Shown here piece by piece: positions 36,239 through 45,766 of a stretch of 64,000 nucleotides of DNA. Position 1 is the first letter of the stretch, and the number at the start of each line of letters is the position of its first letter. Source of the DNA: an uncultured Bacteroidota bacterium (GTDB taxonomy: Bacteria > Bacteroidota > Bacteroidia > Flavobacteriales > Flavobacteriaceae); contig CACCLB010000009.1 in the NCBI GenBank assembly GCA_902546725.1, forward strand, positions 1 through 64,000, written 5' to 3'. The translations under genes and the position numbers were made by a program. The notes beneath the pieces are model-generated. The model had not been told where the DNA came from and did no database searches. It worked only from the letters and a program-made list of their open reading frames with translations.

Positions 36239-38470
36239 TTATAAATCAAATTGAAGTCCAGTATAGATTCCTAAAGGATGACCTGGACGAAATCCTGCGG
36301 GAACTCTTGAAACTAAGTAAACTTCATCCAAGAGGTTTACGATTTGAGCGGTGAGACGCAAATGCTTACTCAAGTGATATTTTGCGGACAAATCCAATAT
36401 AAAATTTGAGGGGACTTGTTCAACTGTACTCTCATTACCGTTTGCTGCTTGAGTATTAAAAACCGCATTAAATCTAGAACTGAGGTTTAACTCGTATTTT
36501 TTATGCTCTAATCTTGCCGTTAGCGTCCATTGATTTTGCGGTATATAAGGCACACGGTCTCCTGTGCTGACCACACCCCAAATGTCTTCATTACTTCCAA
36601 AATTACTTTGGAAAATTGCATTTGTGAGGGTATAGGCAAAAGTGATTGGCAATTGTATAGCTGCGTTTTCTGCTGCCAAATTGTAATTTAATAATAGCTC
36701 TAGGCCGCTTACATGCACACTACCTGCGTTAAATTGGTCTAATGAGCCTGTTCCACCACTAGCCGCTAAATCACTCCCCAACAAATTGGAATAATCGTTA
36801 AAAAAACCGATGAATTCTCCACTCAGTCTTCCTTTGGAAAACCGCGATCCCAATTCGTAGTTTACACTTTCCTCAGCTTGTTCACCTGGAGCATTTCCTG
36901 GGGGCGAAAAGCCTTTGTGGAGTCCGCCAAAAACCGACAGTTGATTGGAAAAAGTATAGTTAAATCCAATACCGGGGATAAAAGCAGTAATTTGATTTTC
37001 TCTAGAACTCAAATCAGAAGAGTTTCTACTGGGATTTGATTTTCCAAAATCCTTACGTTCTAGTTTGATGAATTCCATTCTTATCCCTGGGGTAAGACTC
37101 AGTCCGTTGTATTTAAACTTGTACAATGCATATGTAGCCAAAGCAGCTGCACTTGAAATTCGATTCCCCTTTGCTCCCTTTGCTCCTTCTGAGGTCAACA
37201 ACATATCTGCATTTTGAATTCGATAGCCGTCTTCCCATTGAAAGCGGTCTTCTTCATCGTAATGAAATCGAGCGCCAATTTCTAAGTCGTGAAATATTCC
37301 TGATTTACCGTACCAATGATAATCTAACTTTGTCTGCACTCCCCGTGAAGTATACACGCGATTGTTTGCCTTGACAAATAATGCATCGTCATCTGAATCA
37401 GCCAGTCCTTTAAGAACTGCAAAGTGATTTGGATAGCTAGAGGGCGCAGCTAAAACACTTTCAAGACCCTTTTTCGAATCGTCCACTACTACCCCACTAA
37501 GTTTATACCAATTTCTCGAAAAAGTATTGTCGTATACATTGGTCACAATCTTAAACTGCTCACTCAGGCTGATGCTATGCGTAAGCATAAGCTGAACTTG
37601 TCTAGCGTCCATATTATCCTCTTGAGATGCGGCATAGCGATCAAAGGGGTTGGTGTTAAAATCACGTTCAGAAATACCTAAATAAGTTTCGTTTGAGAGT
37701 TCATCGAATACATGGTATTTGAATTCTAAAGACTGGGGAGTCTTAGAGTCATCTGCCGACTTAAGACGTACCTTAGCCATCAAATCGGTGATGTCAAAAC
37801 CGGTATTTTCTCCAGAATTAAGTTTTTTAAAACCGTCAGAGTTCATGGACAAATACTCAAATAAATAGCTCAAGTTTTGAGTGGACTGCCCTACACTACT
37901 GTGTATCTGACTACTGTTAAAACTGCCATAGGACGTTTGAAATTTTGCTTTTAAACCCTCTTCTGGTGCTGATGAAGAAAGCATATTGATCACCCCTCCC
38001 GTTGTAAATGGGCCGTACTGAACTTGACTGCTTCCTTTTAATATTTCTATGGCTTCCATTCGCAATACGGAAGGAAAATAGTATGCTGCTGGAGAACTGT
38101 AAGGAGCAGGTGCAATCAACACACCATCCTCCATAAGTGTGATCTTAGAGCTTCGCTGAGGAGAGGTTCCCCTTAAGCTAATATTAGGACGCAGACCAAA
38201 TCCATCTTCTTCGTAAAAATTAACTCCTGGAACTGCCTTTAGGGCTCTGTTGATGTCGATATATCCAAAACTTTTAAGTTCTTCGCTGGATAAAAAATAA
38301 GACGCTCCTGTTCTATTCTTAGCGACAAACTTGTTCCCTAATATGGTATTTGCCTTGATGATTACCTCGTCTAATTTTCTAACTGAATCGTTTAATATCT
38401 CATTTTCTTGAGCAGTTGCTACACACCATGTCAACAATAAAAAAGAGATAAATAGGATTCTAAATTGCAT
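36239..38470 (-). CDS. TonB-dependent outer-membrane receptor, probably for iron chelate (FecA/siderophore type)
   Basis: Outer-membrane barrel of 743 residues with signal peptide ending VATAQ, plug domain (SFGYIDINRALKAVPGV... LRGTSPQRS) and a C-terminal barrel ending with aromatic FDL. The plug lacks the carboxypeptidase-like N-terminal extension of SusC proteins, as in FecA-like receptors. A Fur-type inverted repeat pair and a TATATTTG promoter lie just upstream, suggesting iron repression. The precise ligand is not determinable. Confidence 0.9.
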   Translation of the reverse strand: MQFRILFISFLLLTWCVATAQENEILNDSVRKLDEVIIKANTILGNKFVAKNRTGASYFLSSEELKSFGYIDINRALKAVPGVNFYEEDGFGLRPNISLRGTSPQRSSKITLMEDGVLIAPAPYSSPAAYYFPSVLRMEAIEILKGSSQVQYGPFTTGGVINMLSSSAPEEGLKAKFQTSYGSFNSSQIHSSVGQSTQNLSYLFEYLSMNSDGFKKLNSGENTGFDITDLMAKVRLKSADDSKTPQSLEFKYHVFDELSNETYLGISERDFNTNPFDRYAASQEDNMDARQVQLMLTHSISLSEQFKIVTNVYDNTFSRNWYKLSGVVVDDSKKGLESVLAAPSSYPNHFAVLKGLADSDDDALFVKANNRVYTSRGVQTKLDYHWYGKSGIFHDLEIGARFHYDEEDRFQWEDGYRIQNADMLLTSEGAKGAKGNRISSAAALATYALYKFKYNGLSLTPGIRMEFIKLERKDFGKSNPSRNSSDLSSRENQITAFIPGIGFNYTFSNQLSVFGGLHKGFSPPGNAPGEQAEESVNYELGSRFSKGRLSGEFIGFFNDYSNLLGSDLAASGGTGSLDQFNAGSVHVSGLELLLNYNLAAENAAIQLPITFAYTLTNAIFQSNFGSNEDIWGVVSTGDRVPYIPQNQWTLTARLEHKKYELNLSSRFNAVFNTQAANGNESTVEQVPSNFILDLSAKYHLSKHLRLTAQIVNLLDEVYLVSRVPAGFRPGHPLGIYTGLQFDL

Positions 38471-38479
38471 TCTATATTT

Positions 38480-38498
38480 ATTTAGATCAATTATAAAT
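38480..38498 (-). promoter_or_regulatory. Weaker Fur-like box
   Basis: ATTTAGATC-A-ATTATAAAT, a 9-1-9 inverted repeat with 6 of 9 matching positions, just ahead of the TonB receptor start and downstream of its -7 element. Supports a second repressor-binding site. Confidence 0.4.
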
Positions 38499-38504
38499 AG
38501 AGTG

Positions 38505-38512
38505 CAAATATA
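38505..38512 (-). promoter_or_regulatory. -7 promoter element for the TonB receptor
   Basis: TATATTTG on the minus strand, about 35 bp ahead of the receptor ATG and between two Fur-like boxes. Confidence 0.5.
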
Positions 38513-38538
38513 AACTAGAATTGAAAAAAATAAAACTT

Positions 38539-38557
38539 ATTTAGAATAATTTTAAAT
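38539..38557 (-). promoter_or_regulatory. Fur-like box, stronger copy
   Basis: ATTTAGAAT-A-ATTTTAAAT, a 9-1-9 inverted repeat with 8 of 9 positions matching, the symmetry of Fur boxes. It overlaps the last bases of the upstream HMG-CoA lyase-like gene and lies upstream of the receptor promoter. Confidence 0.5.
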
Positions 38558-39409
38558 AAAAATTTTGTGAGAAAAATTATAGACAGATTCAAAGGCAAGA
38601 TTGCTTAAATTGGCGGGCAATAATTGCTGAGTGGTAAAATAAGAAATTAGCTTTTCCATAGGTATATTCCCAATCAGTTCATCATGAGCCATTGGACACC
38701 CACCACGACCTTTAACAGTTCCGTCAAAACGCTTGCACCCTGCCAAATATGCAGCATTTACTTTGGCAAACCATTGGTCGGGAAGGGAATGAAAATGCGC
38801 TCCAAATTCCAATTTTGGGTAAGCTTTTATCAAGGCTGCAAACAACAGATCAATGTCTTCAGTTTTTGCAGAACCTACCGTATCTGAAAGGGAGATTATC
38901 TTGATTCCCAGATCTGCGAGCTCCGCTATCCAGTCTTTAATAATTGAGGTACTCCAGGGGTCACCATAAGGATTTCCAAATCCCATAGAAAGATATACAA
39001 CGAGTTCTTTTTTGTGCCTTAAAGTCAGCTCATTAATATGTTTTAAAACTGTCAAAGACTCTGCAATTGTTTTTCCAGTATTTCGTACTTGAAAATTTTC
39101 AGACACAGAGAAAGGATATCCTAAATAATGAATTTTATCGAATTTAACTGCCTCCTCTGCCCCTCTCAAGTTGGCAACTATTGTCAAAAGTTTGGTTTGA
39201 GTGTCACTAATATCTAAACCTTTGATGACAGCTGCAGTATCTGCCATTTGTGGAATGGCTTTAGGATTGACAAAACTACCACAGTCCAATGTATGGTAGC
39301 CTACCCTTAGGAGCATTTGATAGTAGGCTATTTTCATTGTAGTACCTATAGGGGTCTGATAGCCTTGAATAGCATCTCGCGGACATTCTATTAACTTAAT
39401 GGCTTCCAT
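38552..39409 (-). CDS. mvaB: HMG-CoA lyase family protein
   Basis: TIM-barrel lyase splitting HMG-CoA into acetoacetate and acetyl-CoA (leucine breakdown). Family features: ECPRDAIQG near the start (RD motif), LDCGSFVNPKAIPQMAD, and the catalytic loop GRGGCPMAHDELIGN. 285 aa is normal. The first motif diverges from the usual GPRDGLQN, so the substrate could be a related acyl-CoA. Confidence 0.87.
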   Translation of the reverse strand: MEAIKLIECPRDAIQGYQTPIGTTMKIAYYQMLLRVGYHTLDCGSFVNPKAIPQMADTAAVIKGLDISDTQTKLLTIVANLRGAEEAVKFDKIHYLGYPFSVSENFQVRNTGKTIAESLTVLKHINELTLRHKKELVVYLSMGFGNPYGDPWSTSIIKDWIAELADLGIKIISLSDTVGSAKTEDIDLLFAALIKAYPKLEFGAHFHSLPDQWFAKVNAAYLAGCKRFDGTVKGRGGCPMAHDELIGNIPMEKLISYFTTQQLLPANLSNLAFESVYNFSHKIFI

Positions 39410-39433
39410 GGCGATTTAAATCTGACTCTAAAG

Positions 39434-40048
39434 TTAAGGGTAAAACAACATCAATGCAATCAAGGCTAAAACAATTGCTTGAATTCTATTCCAAAGCTTA
39501 CTGTCTTTAGTGTGTAAAAGTCTTGTTCCTATTTGATCTGCAAAAAAAGTGACACTCGAAAATACCAACAGTGCTTGGACAAAAAAAATCATCCCTAAAA
39601 TGAGAAACTGCCATTGAAATGACCAGCTTTGATGAAATAAAAATCCAGGAAAAAAACTGATAAAAAATAAACTCACTTTCGGATTGCTTAAATTCATTAC
39701 AAAGCCAGTTAAAAAGTGGTTTTCACTTTTAGATTTTGGCGAATATTCTCTCTTCGCAATCCTGCGAAAGCTTGACCAGCTTTTAACAGCGAGAAACAAT
39801 AGATAAGCCCCCCCAAGAAATTCGAGTATACGCTGGCTTTCAGGATATTGATTTAGAAAATTTCCTACTCCTAAAATAACCAATAGTGTATGTACCCACA
39901 AGCCTGAGCAAAGTCCAAGGCTAACCTTAAAACCACTGAGTCGGCCTTTGGTCAAACTCGTACTAAATACATACATAATATCTGGACCTGGAAATAGAGT
40001 CAAGGCAAAGGATGAGAATGTAAATAGCAAGAGTAAATTAGAATCCAA
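39434..40048 (-). CDS. LysE family amino-acid exporter
   Basis: Six-helix exporter of amino acids. LFPGPDIMYVFSTSL carries the family GPD motif in helix 1, and a PKVSLFFISFFPGF segment near residue 130 is typical. 204 aa. Substrate unknown. It lies 24 bp upstream of the HMG-CoA lyase-like gene. Confidence 0.9.
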   Translation of the reverse strand: MDSNLLLLFTFSSFALTLFPGPDIMYVFSTSLTKGRLSGFKVSLGLCSGLWVHTLLVILGVGNFLNQYPESQRILEFLGGAYLLFLAVKSWSSFRRIAKREYSPKSKSENHFLTGFVMNLSNPKVSLFFISFFPGFLFHQSWSFQWQFLILGMIFFVQALLVFSSVTFFADQIGTRLLHTKDSKLWNRIQAIVLALIALMLFYP

Positions 40049-40065
40049 AAGTTATTTTTAATCGG

Positions 40066-40073
40066 TATATTTG
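40066..40073 (+). promoter_or_regulatory. -7 promoter element for the DUF3050 gene
   Basis: TATATTTG. Transcription would start near 40080, so the ATG at 40097 leaves a normal short leader and the one at 40085 almost none. Confidence 0.45.
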
Positions 40074-40096
40074 CGCTCAATATAATGTATTTGATG

Positions 40097-40882
40097 ATGA
40101 TAGAACGAATTGAAAAAGAACTTTATTCTTTAAGAGAAGTACTCCAAAGCCACCCAGTTTATTCCAGTATACACACCGCAACAGACATTCGTCTTTTTAT
40201 GGAACATCATGTTTTTGCGGTTTGGGACTTTATGTCGCTACTCAAACAACTGCAAAGTCAATTGAGTTGCAATGAGGTTCCCTGGGTTCCCTCAGGCCAT
40301 CCGGCAGCATCTCGACTTATAAACGAAATTGTCTGGGGTGAAGAGTCAGACATCAATAGAAAAGGTGTCCCTATGAGCCATTTTGAGATGTATTTAGAAG
40401 CCATGCATTCAATGGGGGCCGATCCAGTTGAAATCAACCGCCTTCTTCAGCAGTTAAAAGAAGGTCATCATATCGATGCTATTTTGGTGAATTCCCCTTT
40501 GCCAAGCCATATTACAAATTTTCTAAAATTTACCTTTGAAGTAGTTCATACAAAAAAGCCACATATAGTTGCTGCAGTTTTTACTTTTGGAAGGGAAGAT
40601 CTCATTCCGGACATGTTTATTGAAATAATTAAAAATCTAAAGCAAACAAATAATTTAGAATTGGCAGATCTAATTTATTATTTTGAACGCCACATTGAAG
40701 TTGATGCAGACGAACACGGACCTTTGGCGCTTGAAATGATTCAACAATTGTGCGGAAAAAATGATGAAAAATGGGCTGAAGCATTGCTATATTCCAAACG
40801 AGCATTAAATTTGCGTATTCAATTCTGGGATGGCATACTCCAGACTATTGAAAACCAAAAGACTCTAACCACAGCTGTGTAA
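40097..40882 (+). CDS. DUF3050 protein (haem oxygenase-like fold)
   Basis: A mostly helical protein whose N-terminal half reads MIERIEKELYSLREVLQSHP and EHHVFAVWDFMSLLKQLQ. DUF3050 belongs to the haem oxygenase-like fold, in which a metal-binding Glu/His set is common: EHH, HFEMYLEAM, and ERHIEVDADEHG are such patches. No function is established here. I chose the third ATG because family members begin with the ERIEKEL-type helix and because of the promoter position. Followed by an M28 peptidase gene after 27 bp. Confidence 0.83.
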   Translation: MIERIEKELYSLREVLQSHPVYSSIHTATDIRLFMEHHVFAVWDFMSLLKQLQSQLSCNEVPWVPSGHPAASRLINEIVWGEESDINRKGVPMSHFEMYLEAMHSMGADPVEINRLLQQLKEGHHIDAILVNSPLPSHITNFLKFTFEVVHTKKPHIVAAVFTFGREDLIPDMFIEIIKNLKQTNNLELADLIYYFERHIEVDADEHGPLALEMIQQLCGKNDEKWAEALLYSKRALNLRIQFWDGILQTIENQKTLTTAV

Positions 40883-40909
40883 ATATTGCTTATTTTTAAA
40901 AAAAACACC

Positions 40910-41887
40910 ATGAAATCATTATTTCTTAATTTGTTATTGTTTCCTGTTTTAGTAGTTGCCCAAAATCAAATGGATGTCACTGATTTTGCGGCCAGTATCA
41001 CTGCTAAAGAGCTCAAAGAAAATCTTTATGTCATTGCCTCTGATTACTTTCAAGGACGAGAAACGGGTTCTTTAGGTCAAAGGCGTGCGGTTGACTTTTT
41101 ACAGAATTTTTACTCTACTCAAGGTATCGAGGAAGCCAAAGGTGCCGACAACTACACCCAACCTATGAAATTAAATATCAAAGGGGTAGAAGTTGAAACA
41201 GAAAACGTTGCAGCCATCATCAAAGGGTCAAAATTTCCTGAAGAATACATAGTGATTTCATCTCATTTAGATCATATAGGAATTAAAAATGGTGAAATCA
41301 ACAACGGAGCTGACGATGACGGCTCGGGAACAGTAGCGCTTTTAGAAATTGCAGAGGCCTTTAAAATGGCTGCTGATGTTGGTCAAGGCCCAAAAAGATC
41401 TCTAATCTTCCTCCATGTTACTGGGGAAGAAAAAGGTTTACTAGGCTCCAGTTATTATGCTAACAATCCTTTATATCCTCTGGCACAAACCATGACCAAC
41501 TTAAATGTGGATATGATAGGCAGAACTGACCCGAAAAGAGAGGATAAAGACCCTAATTATATTTATTTGATCGGTGCAGACCGCTTGAGCCAAGATTTGC
41601 ATGATATCTCAGAAGCAACCAACACCAAATACACCCAGTTTAAGTTGGATTATACTTTTAATGAAGAAAAGGATCCCAATCGTTTTTATTACAGAAGCGA
41701 TCACTACAATTTTGCTAAGAATAACATCCCAGTCATTTTTTATTTTAGTGGAACTCACGAAGATTACCACAAACCGGGAGATACTCCAGATAAAATCATG
41801 TACGATCTACTAGCAAAAAGATCCCAACTTATATTCTATACGGCTTGGGAACTTGCTAATCGAACTGATAAAATTAGACTTAATTAA
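40910..41887 (+). CDS. M28 family zinc aminopeptidase, exported
   Basis: Signal peptide (MKSLFLNLLLFPVLVVAQ) then a protease domain with zinc ligands: SSHLDHIG, NNGADDDGSGTVALLEIAE, TGEEKGLLGSSYYA (Glu catalytic region), VDMIGR and the later SGTHEDYHKPGDTP (His ligand). 326 aa after the chosen ATG at 40910. It leads into the TonB receptor-DUF4249 pair with two bases between stop and start, so a peptide-import role for the operon is possible. Confidence 0.93.
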   Translation: MKSLFLNLLLFPVLVVAQNQMDVTDFAASITAKELKENLYVIASDYFQGRETGSLGQRRAVDFLQNFYSTQGIEEAKGADNYTQPMKLNIKGVEVETENVAAIIKGSKFPEEYIVISSHLDHIGIKNGEINNGADDDGSGTVALLEIAEAFKMAADVGQGPKRSLIFLHVTGEEKGLLGSSYYANNPLYPLAQTMTNLNVDMIGRTDPKREDKDPNYIYLIGADRLSQDLHDISEATNTKYTQFKLDYTFNEEKDPNRFYYRSDHYNFAKNNIPVIFYFSGTHEDYHKPGDTPDKIMYDLLAKRSQLIFYTAWELANRTDKIRLN

Positions 41888-41889
41888 GA

Positions 41890-44259
41890 ATGAAGCAAAT
41901 ACTATACTGCTTCACTTTAATTTTCTTTACTGGCCTTGTTTACTGTCAAAAAAACCATGTGCTTAGTGGTTATATCAGTGATGTTGAGACCAATGAAACC
42001 CTGATTGGTGTCAATGTAATCTTTAGTGATCTCAAATTAGGTACAACAACGAATGAATACGGATTTTACTCCATTAGCCTTCCAGAAGGAACACATGAGT
42101 TATTGGTCAGCTATCTAGGATTTGAAAACTATTTCGACGACATCACCCTAACCCAAGACCTTAGACTAGATCTCAAGCTGAATCCAGAAACAGAGCTTTT
42201 GGATGAAGTCATTGTCAATGAAAATATTGAGAAACTCAACCTCAAAAGCCCCCAAATGAGTGTGAACACTTTGGCTGTTTCGACCATAAAAAAGATGCCC
42301 GCCGTATTGGGTGAAGTCGACATCATCAAATCCATTACCTTACTTCCAGGAGTTACCAATGGCGGTGAAGGCTCATCGGGCTTTAATGTAAGAGGTGGTG
42401 CTGCAGATCAAAACTTAATCCTGCTTGACGAAGCGATTATATTCAATTCTTCTCATCTGTTTGGTTTCTTTTCCGTTTTTAACCCTGATGCCATTAAGGA
42501 CATCAAACTGTACAAAGGAGGTATTCCGTCCAATTATGGTGGCAGGGTATCCTCTGTGCTAAACATCTATCAAAAAGATGGAAATAGTAATGATTTTAGA
42601 GCCCAAGGAGGATTGGGATTAATTTCGAGCAGACTCCTATTGGAAGGTCCTATCGAAAAAGAAAAGGGCTCCTTTTTAGTTGGTGGGAGAAGCAGTTATG
42701 TACACCTTTTTCTTCCCTTAATAGAAAGTGTAAAAGATAACAAAGCTTATTTCTACGACCTCAATACCAAATTGAGCTATAAATTGAACGATAAAAACAA
42801 TCTTTTTCTTTCAGGTTATTTTGGAAGGGATGTATTTGATATCGCTAGTCTTTTCAACAATGCTTTCGGCAATTCTGTGGCCAATTTCAGATGGAATCAC
42901 TTGTTTTCAAACCGTTTGTTTTCCAATCTGTCCCTTATTTATTCTAATTATGACTATGAGCTTAATTTTAGTTTTGCAGATTTTGAATGGAACTCAAGTA
43001 TAGTAAACTTTAATCTGAAGTATGATTTTAAGCATTATTTGACTGAAAAAATAAAACTGGAATACGGTCTGAATAGCATTTATTACAAATTTGACCCTGG
43101 TCTTATAGAGCCGACCACTGAGAATTCTCAAATTCAAACGAATAAACTAACCGATAAATACGCTCTAGAAAGTGCTCTTTATGCTGGGATCAATTACCAA
43201 ATTAGTCCCAAGACCAGTCTGCAAGTAGGAGGCAGATTGAGCAATTTTATACGCTTTGGACAAAAACTCAACAGCTATAAAAACAACAACCCTCTGATTT
43301 ATAATCCTGCACTAAAGTTATATCGTGGTGCTGAACCAATCGGTCAGATTGACTACGCTAGATCAAATGTGCTTAAAGACTTTACCTATTTTGAACCGCG
43401 TATGGCACTAGCCTATCAAAACAAAGACGATCAATCCTTTAAATTGAGTTATAATCGCATGGTTCAATACCTCCATCTTATCTCCAATACCAACTCCCCT
43501 ACTCCCATTGATATTTGGGCGCCAAGCGGAACTTTTATTGATCCCCAACTTCTGGACCAGTTTGCTTTGGGATATTTTAAAACCTTAGGGGCTAACCGTT
43601 ACGATTTAGAATTTGAGGTATTTTATAAGTCCATCCAAAACCGATTGGACTATATCGATGGTGCAGAATTAATTGCCAATAACGCAATCGAACAGGTACT
43701 GCTTACAGGAGAAGCAAAGACTAAAGGAATGGAACTTTTACTCAGAAAAAATGAGGGAAAACTTACCGGCTGGATTGCCTATACCTTATTACGTTCTGAG
43801 CAAAGAACCCCAGGCAGAACACCGATAGAAACAGGAATAAATAATGGAAACTGGTATTTTACACCTTATGATAAAACTCATGATCTTTCAATAACAACCA
43901 ACTATGTGCTGAATAAAAAATGGGATTTAAGCGCAAACTTTTTGTTTCAGACCGGACAACCGATTACCTATCCTGAGGCTCAATTTAAATTCCAAAATTT
44001 CTCCATCCCAAATTTTGAACAAAGAAATAGCAGCAGGCTTCCAAATTATCACCGGCTTGACCTCGCAGCCATTTACACACCAGATCAAAAAGGGAGGCCT
44101 TATACTGGCCAATGGGTCTTTAGTGTATTTAATGCCTATAACAGACAAAATGCTGCTAACATACGTTTTCAGCAAAACATTGAAACTGGACAGAACGAAG
44201 CAATCCGATTGTCAATATTTGGTATCATCCCATCGGTAACTTATAATTTTAAATTTTAA
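41890..44259 (+). CDS. TonB-dependent receptor with carboxypeptidase-like N-terminal domain
   Basis: A 789-residue outer-membrane receptor. After a signal peptide (TGLVYCQ) comes a CarboxypepD regulatory-like domain (~22-105), a plug domain (EGSSGFNVRGGAADQNLILLD) and a long barrel. Type with a DUF4249 lipoprotein partner directly downstream (one-base gap). No TonB box was clearly identified. Ligand unknown; oligopeptide or siderophore both fit. Confidence 0.9.
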   Translation: MKQILYCFTLIFFTGLVYCQKNHVLSGYISDVETNETLIGVNVIFSDLKLGTTTNEYGFYSISLPEGTHELLVSYLGFENYFDDITLTQDLRLDLKLNPETELLDEVIVNENIEKLNLKSPQMSVNTLAVSTIKKMPAVLGEVDIIKSITLLPGVTNGGEGSSGFNVRGGAADQNLILLDEAIIFNSSHLFGFFSVFNPDAIKDIKLYKGGIPSNYGGRVSSVLNIYQKDGNSNDFRAQGGLGLISSRLLLEGPIEKEKGSFLVGGRSSYVHLFLPLIESVKDNKAYFYDLNTKLSYKLNDKNNLFLSGYFGRDVFDIASLFNNAFGNSVANFRWNHLFSNRLFSNLSLIYSNYDYELNFSFADFEWNSSIVNFNLKYDFKHYLTEKIKLEYGLNSIYYKFDPGLIEPTTENSQIQTNKLTDKYALESALYAGINYQISPKTSLQVGGRLSNFIRFGQKLNSYKNNNPLIYNPALKLYRGAEPIGQIDYARSNVLKDFTYFEPRMALAYQNKDDQSFKLSYNRMVQYLHLISNTNSPTPIDIWAPSGTFIDPQLLDQFALGYFKTLGANRYDLEFEVFYKSIQNRLDYIDGAELIANNAIEQVLLTGEAKTKGMELLLRKNEGKLTGWIAYTLLRSEQRTPGRTPIETGINNGNWYFTPYDKTHDLSITTNYVLNKKWDLSANFLFQTGQPITYPEAQFKFQNFSIPNFEQRNSSRLPNYHRLDLAAIYTPDQKGRPYTGQWVFSVFNAYNRQNAANIRFQQNIETGQNEAIRLSIFGIIPSVTYNFKF

Positions 44260-44260
44260 A

Positions 44261-45079
44261 ATGAAGAAAATTTATTTTTATATCGGTTTAGTCCTATTCG
44301 CTTTTACCTCTTGTGAAAAAGTTGTAGATGTTGATTTAAATTATTCCGATGAGAGCTTAGTAATTGAAGGTCATTTGAATTGGATTAAAGAAAATAGTCA
44401 AACAGAACAACTCATCATGTTGTCAAAAACCACTCCTTATTTTGAAAACTTAAGAATTCCTGCAAATGGAGCTCAAGTTCACGTTGTAGACTCTCAAGAA
44501 AATATATATGAGTTTCAAGAGCAAGGAAATACAGGTAATTATTATCCCCTTGATACCGTTCCTTATCAATTGGGTGCTGAATTGACTTTACAGATTGATT
44601 TTGAAAATCAAACCTATAGCGGTAGTGAAGTTTTAAACCCTGTAGCCTCTATCTTTAAAATAGAACAAGACAGTATACCCCTTTTTGGAAACCTAGCTAC
44701 CCAAATAGAAGCTTACAGTATGGATCCAGCGAATGAAGACAACTACAGTTTTTATGAATTTAGTAGTGACCGCTTAGAAGAACCCCAATACAATGTCTAC
44801 AGAGATGATTTTACCAACGGATCTGAGTACTATGGAGTGTTATTAAGTAGTGATTTAGAAAAAGGTGATTTTGTCAGGATACGTCAATACGGGCTGTCAA
44901 AAACTGCTTATCAATTTTGGTATCTTTTAATATTGCAAAACACTCAACAAGGAGGCCCGTTTCAAACCAATCCTGCAAACTTAAACGGAAATATGGTCAA
45001 CCTTAGCAATCCAGAAAACAGTCCATTAGGCTATTTCCATGTCTCGGAGGTTTCGGAAGTCAACTATCAAATAAAATAA
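44261..45079 (+). CDS. DUF4249 lipoprotein
   Basis: Starts with a lipoprotein signal (YIGLVLFAFTSCEK), then a beta-rich domain containing LVIEGHLNW at ~33. DUF4249 proteins are regular partners of TonB receptors of the type just upstream and probably sit on the cell surface as lids or substrate-binding proteins. Length 272 aa. No further function is established. Confidence 0.87.
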   Translation: MKKIYFYIGLVLFAFTSCEKVVDVDLNYSDESLVIEGHLNWIKENSQTEQLIMLSKTTPYFENLRIPANGAQVHVVDSQENIYEFQEQGNTGNYYPLDTVPYQLGAELTLQIDFENQTYSGSEVLNPVASIFKIEQDSIPLFGNLATQIEAYSMDPANEDNYSFYEFSSDRLEEPQYNVYRDDFTNGSEYYGVLLSSDLEKGDFVRIRQYGLSKTAYQFWYLLILQNTQQGGPFQTNPANLNGNMVNLSNPENSPLGYFHVSEVSEVNYQIK

Positions 45080-45080
45080 T

Positions 45081-45671
45081 TTAAAAGGCGTAGGAAACAC
45101 CAAGGCTTACAACAGTTGCTCGGTTATCAATGGTTCCTGCGTTGATATTATTATTCGATAACAATTGCGCCTCATTCTCTGAGATTCCCCTTTCAATTCT
45201 TGCATCTACCCCTAGTTTACCAAGGTGAATTCTTGCACCTAAATGAACCCCTAAGGTAGAGTCGCCTGTTAAAGATTCAATGGAATAATCGTCATTTTCT
45301 TTGCTCAGTTCGTAGCGATAGGTAGGACCTGCAAATGCGCTAAGTATTGGCAATAATTTAAAGCCGACTGAAACAGGAGCTTCAAGCCTTGATTTCCCAA
45401 TTGTTAATTCATCGAAGGAAGTTTCAAATTTTGAAAAATGAATCTCTGGACGGACGTATAACATGGCCAATTTAATTTGCCCGTAAACTCCTATATTAAA
45501 ACCGTTTACAGCATTTTTAGCCTCATCTATACTCGGAAGATCTAAAGAGATATTATCTAAATCAGCTGAAGAATTAAAATTTAATCCTGCCTTAAGTCCG
45601 TATTCAAACCCTTGAGCTTGAAGTGTTGTAAATGCTGTAAAAATTAAAAGTATTGAGATAAGCCTTTTCAT
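45081..45671 (-). CDS. Outer-membrane beta-barrel protein (porin family)
   Basis: Signal peptide ending in TLQAQ and a small barrel (FEYGLKAGLNFNSSA..., ending GVSYAF with a terminal Phe). The 196-residue length and GLKAGLN start are typical of the PorT/OMP_b-brl group. It is convergent with the DUF4249 gene. Confidence 0.88.
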   Translation of the reverse strand: MKRLISILLIFTAFTTLQAQGFEYGLKAGLNFNSSADLDNISLDLPSIDEAKNAVNGFNIGVYGQIKLAMLYVRPEIHFSKFETSFDELTIGKSRLEAPVSVGFKLLPILSAFAGPTYRYELSKENDDYSIESLTGDSTLGVHLGARIHLGKLGVDARIERGISENEAQLLSNNNINAGTIDNRATVVSLGVSYAF

Positions 45672-45766
45672 AGAAATTGATTTTAATTAATGATCGTTTA
45701 ATTTGATATCAATAACAACGCCAAAAGGAGTAATTTATTCTAAAATAGAGCTTGGAAATTTACTAT

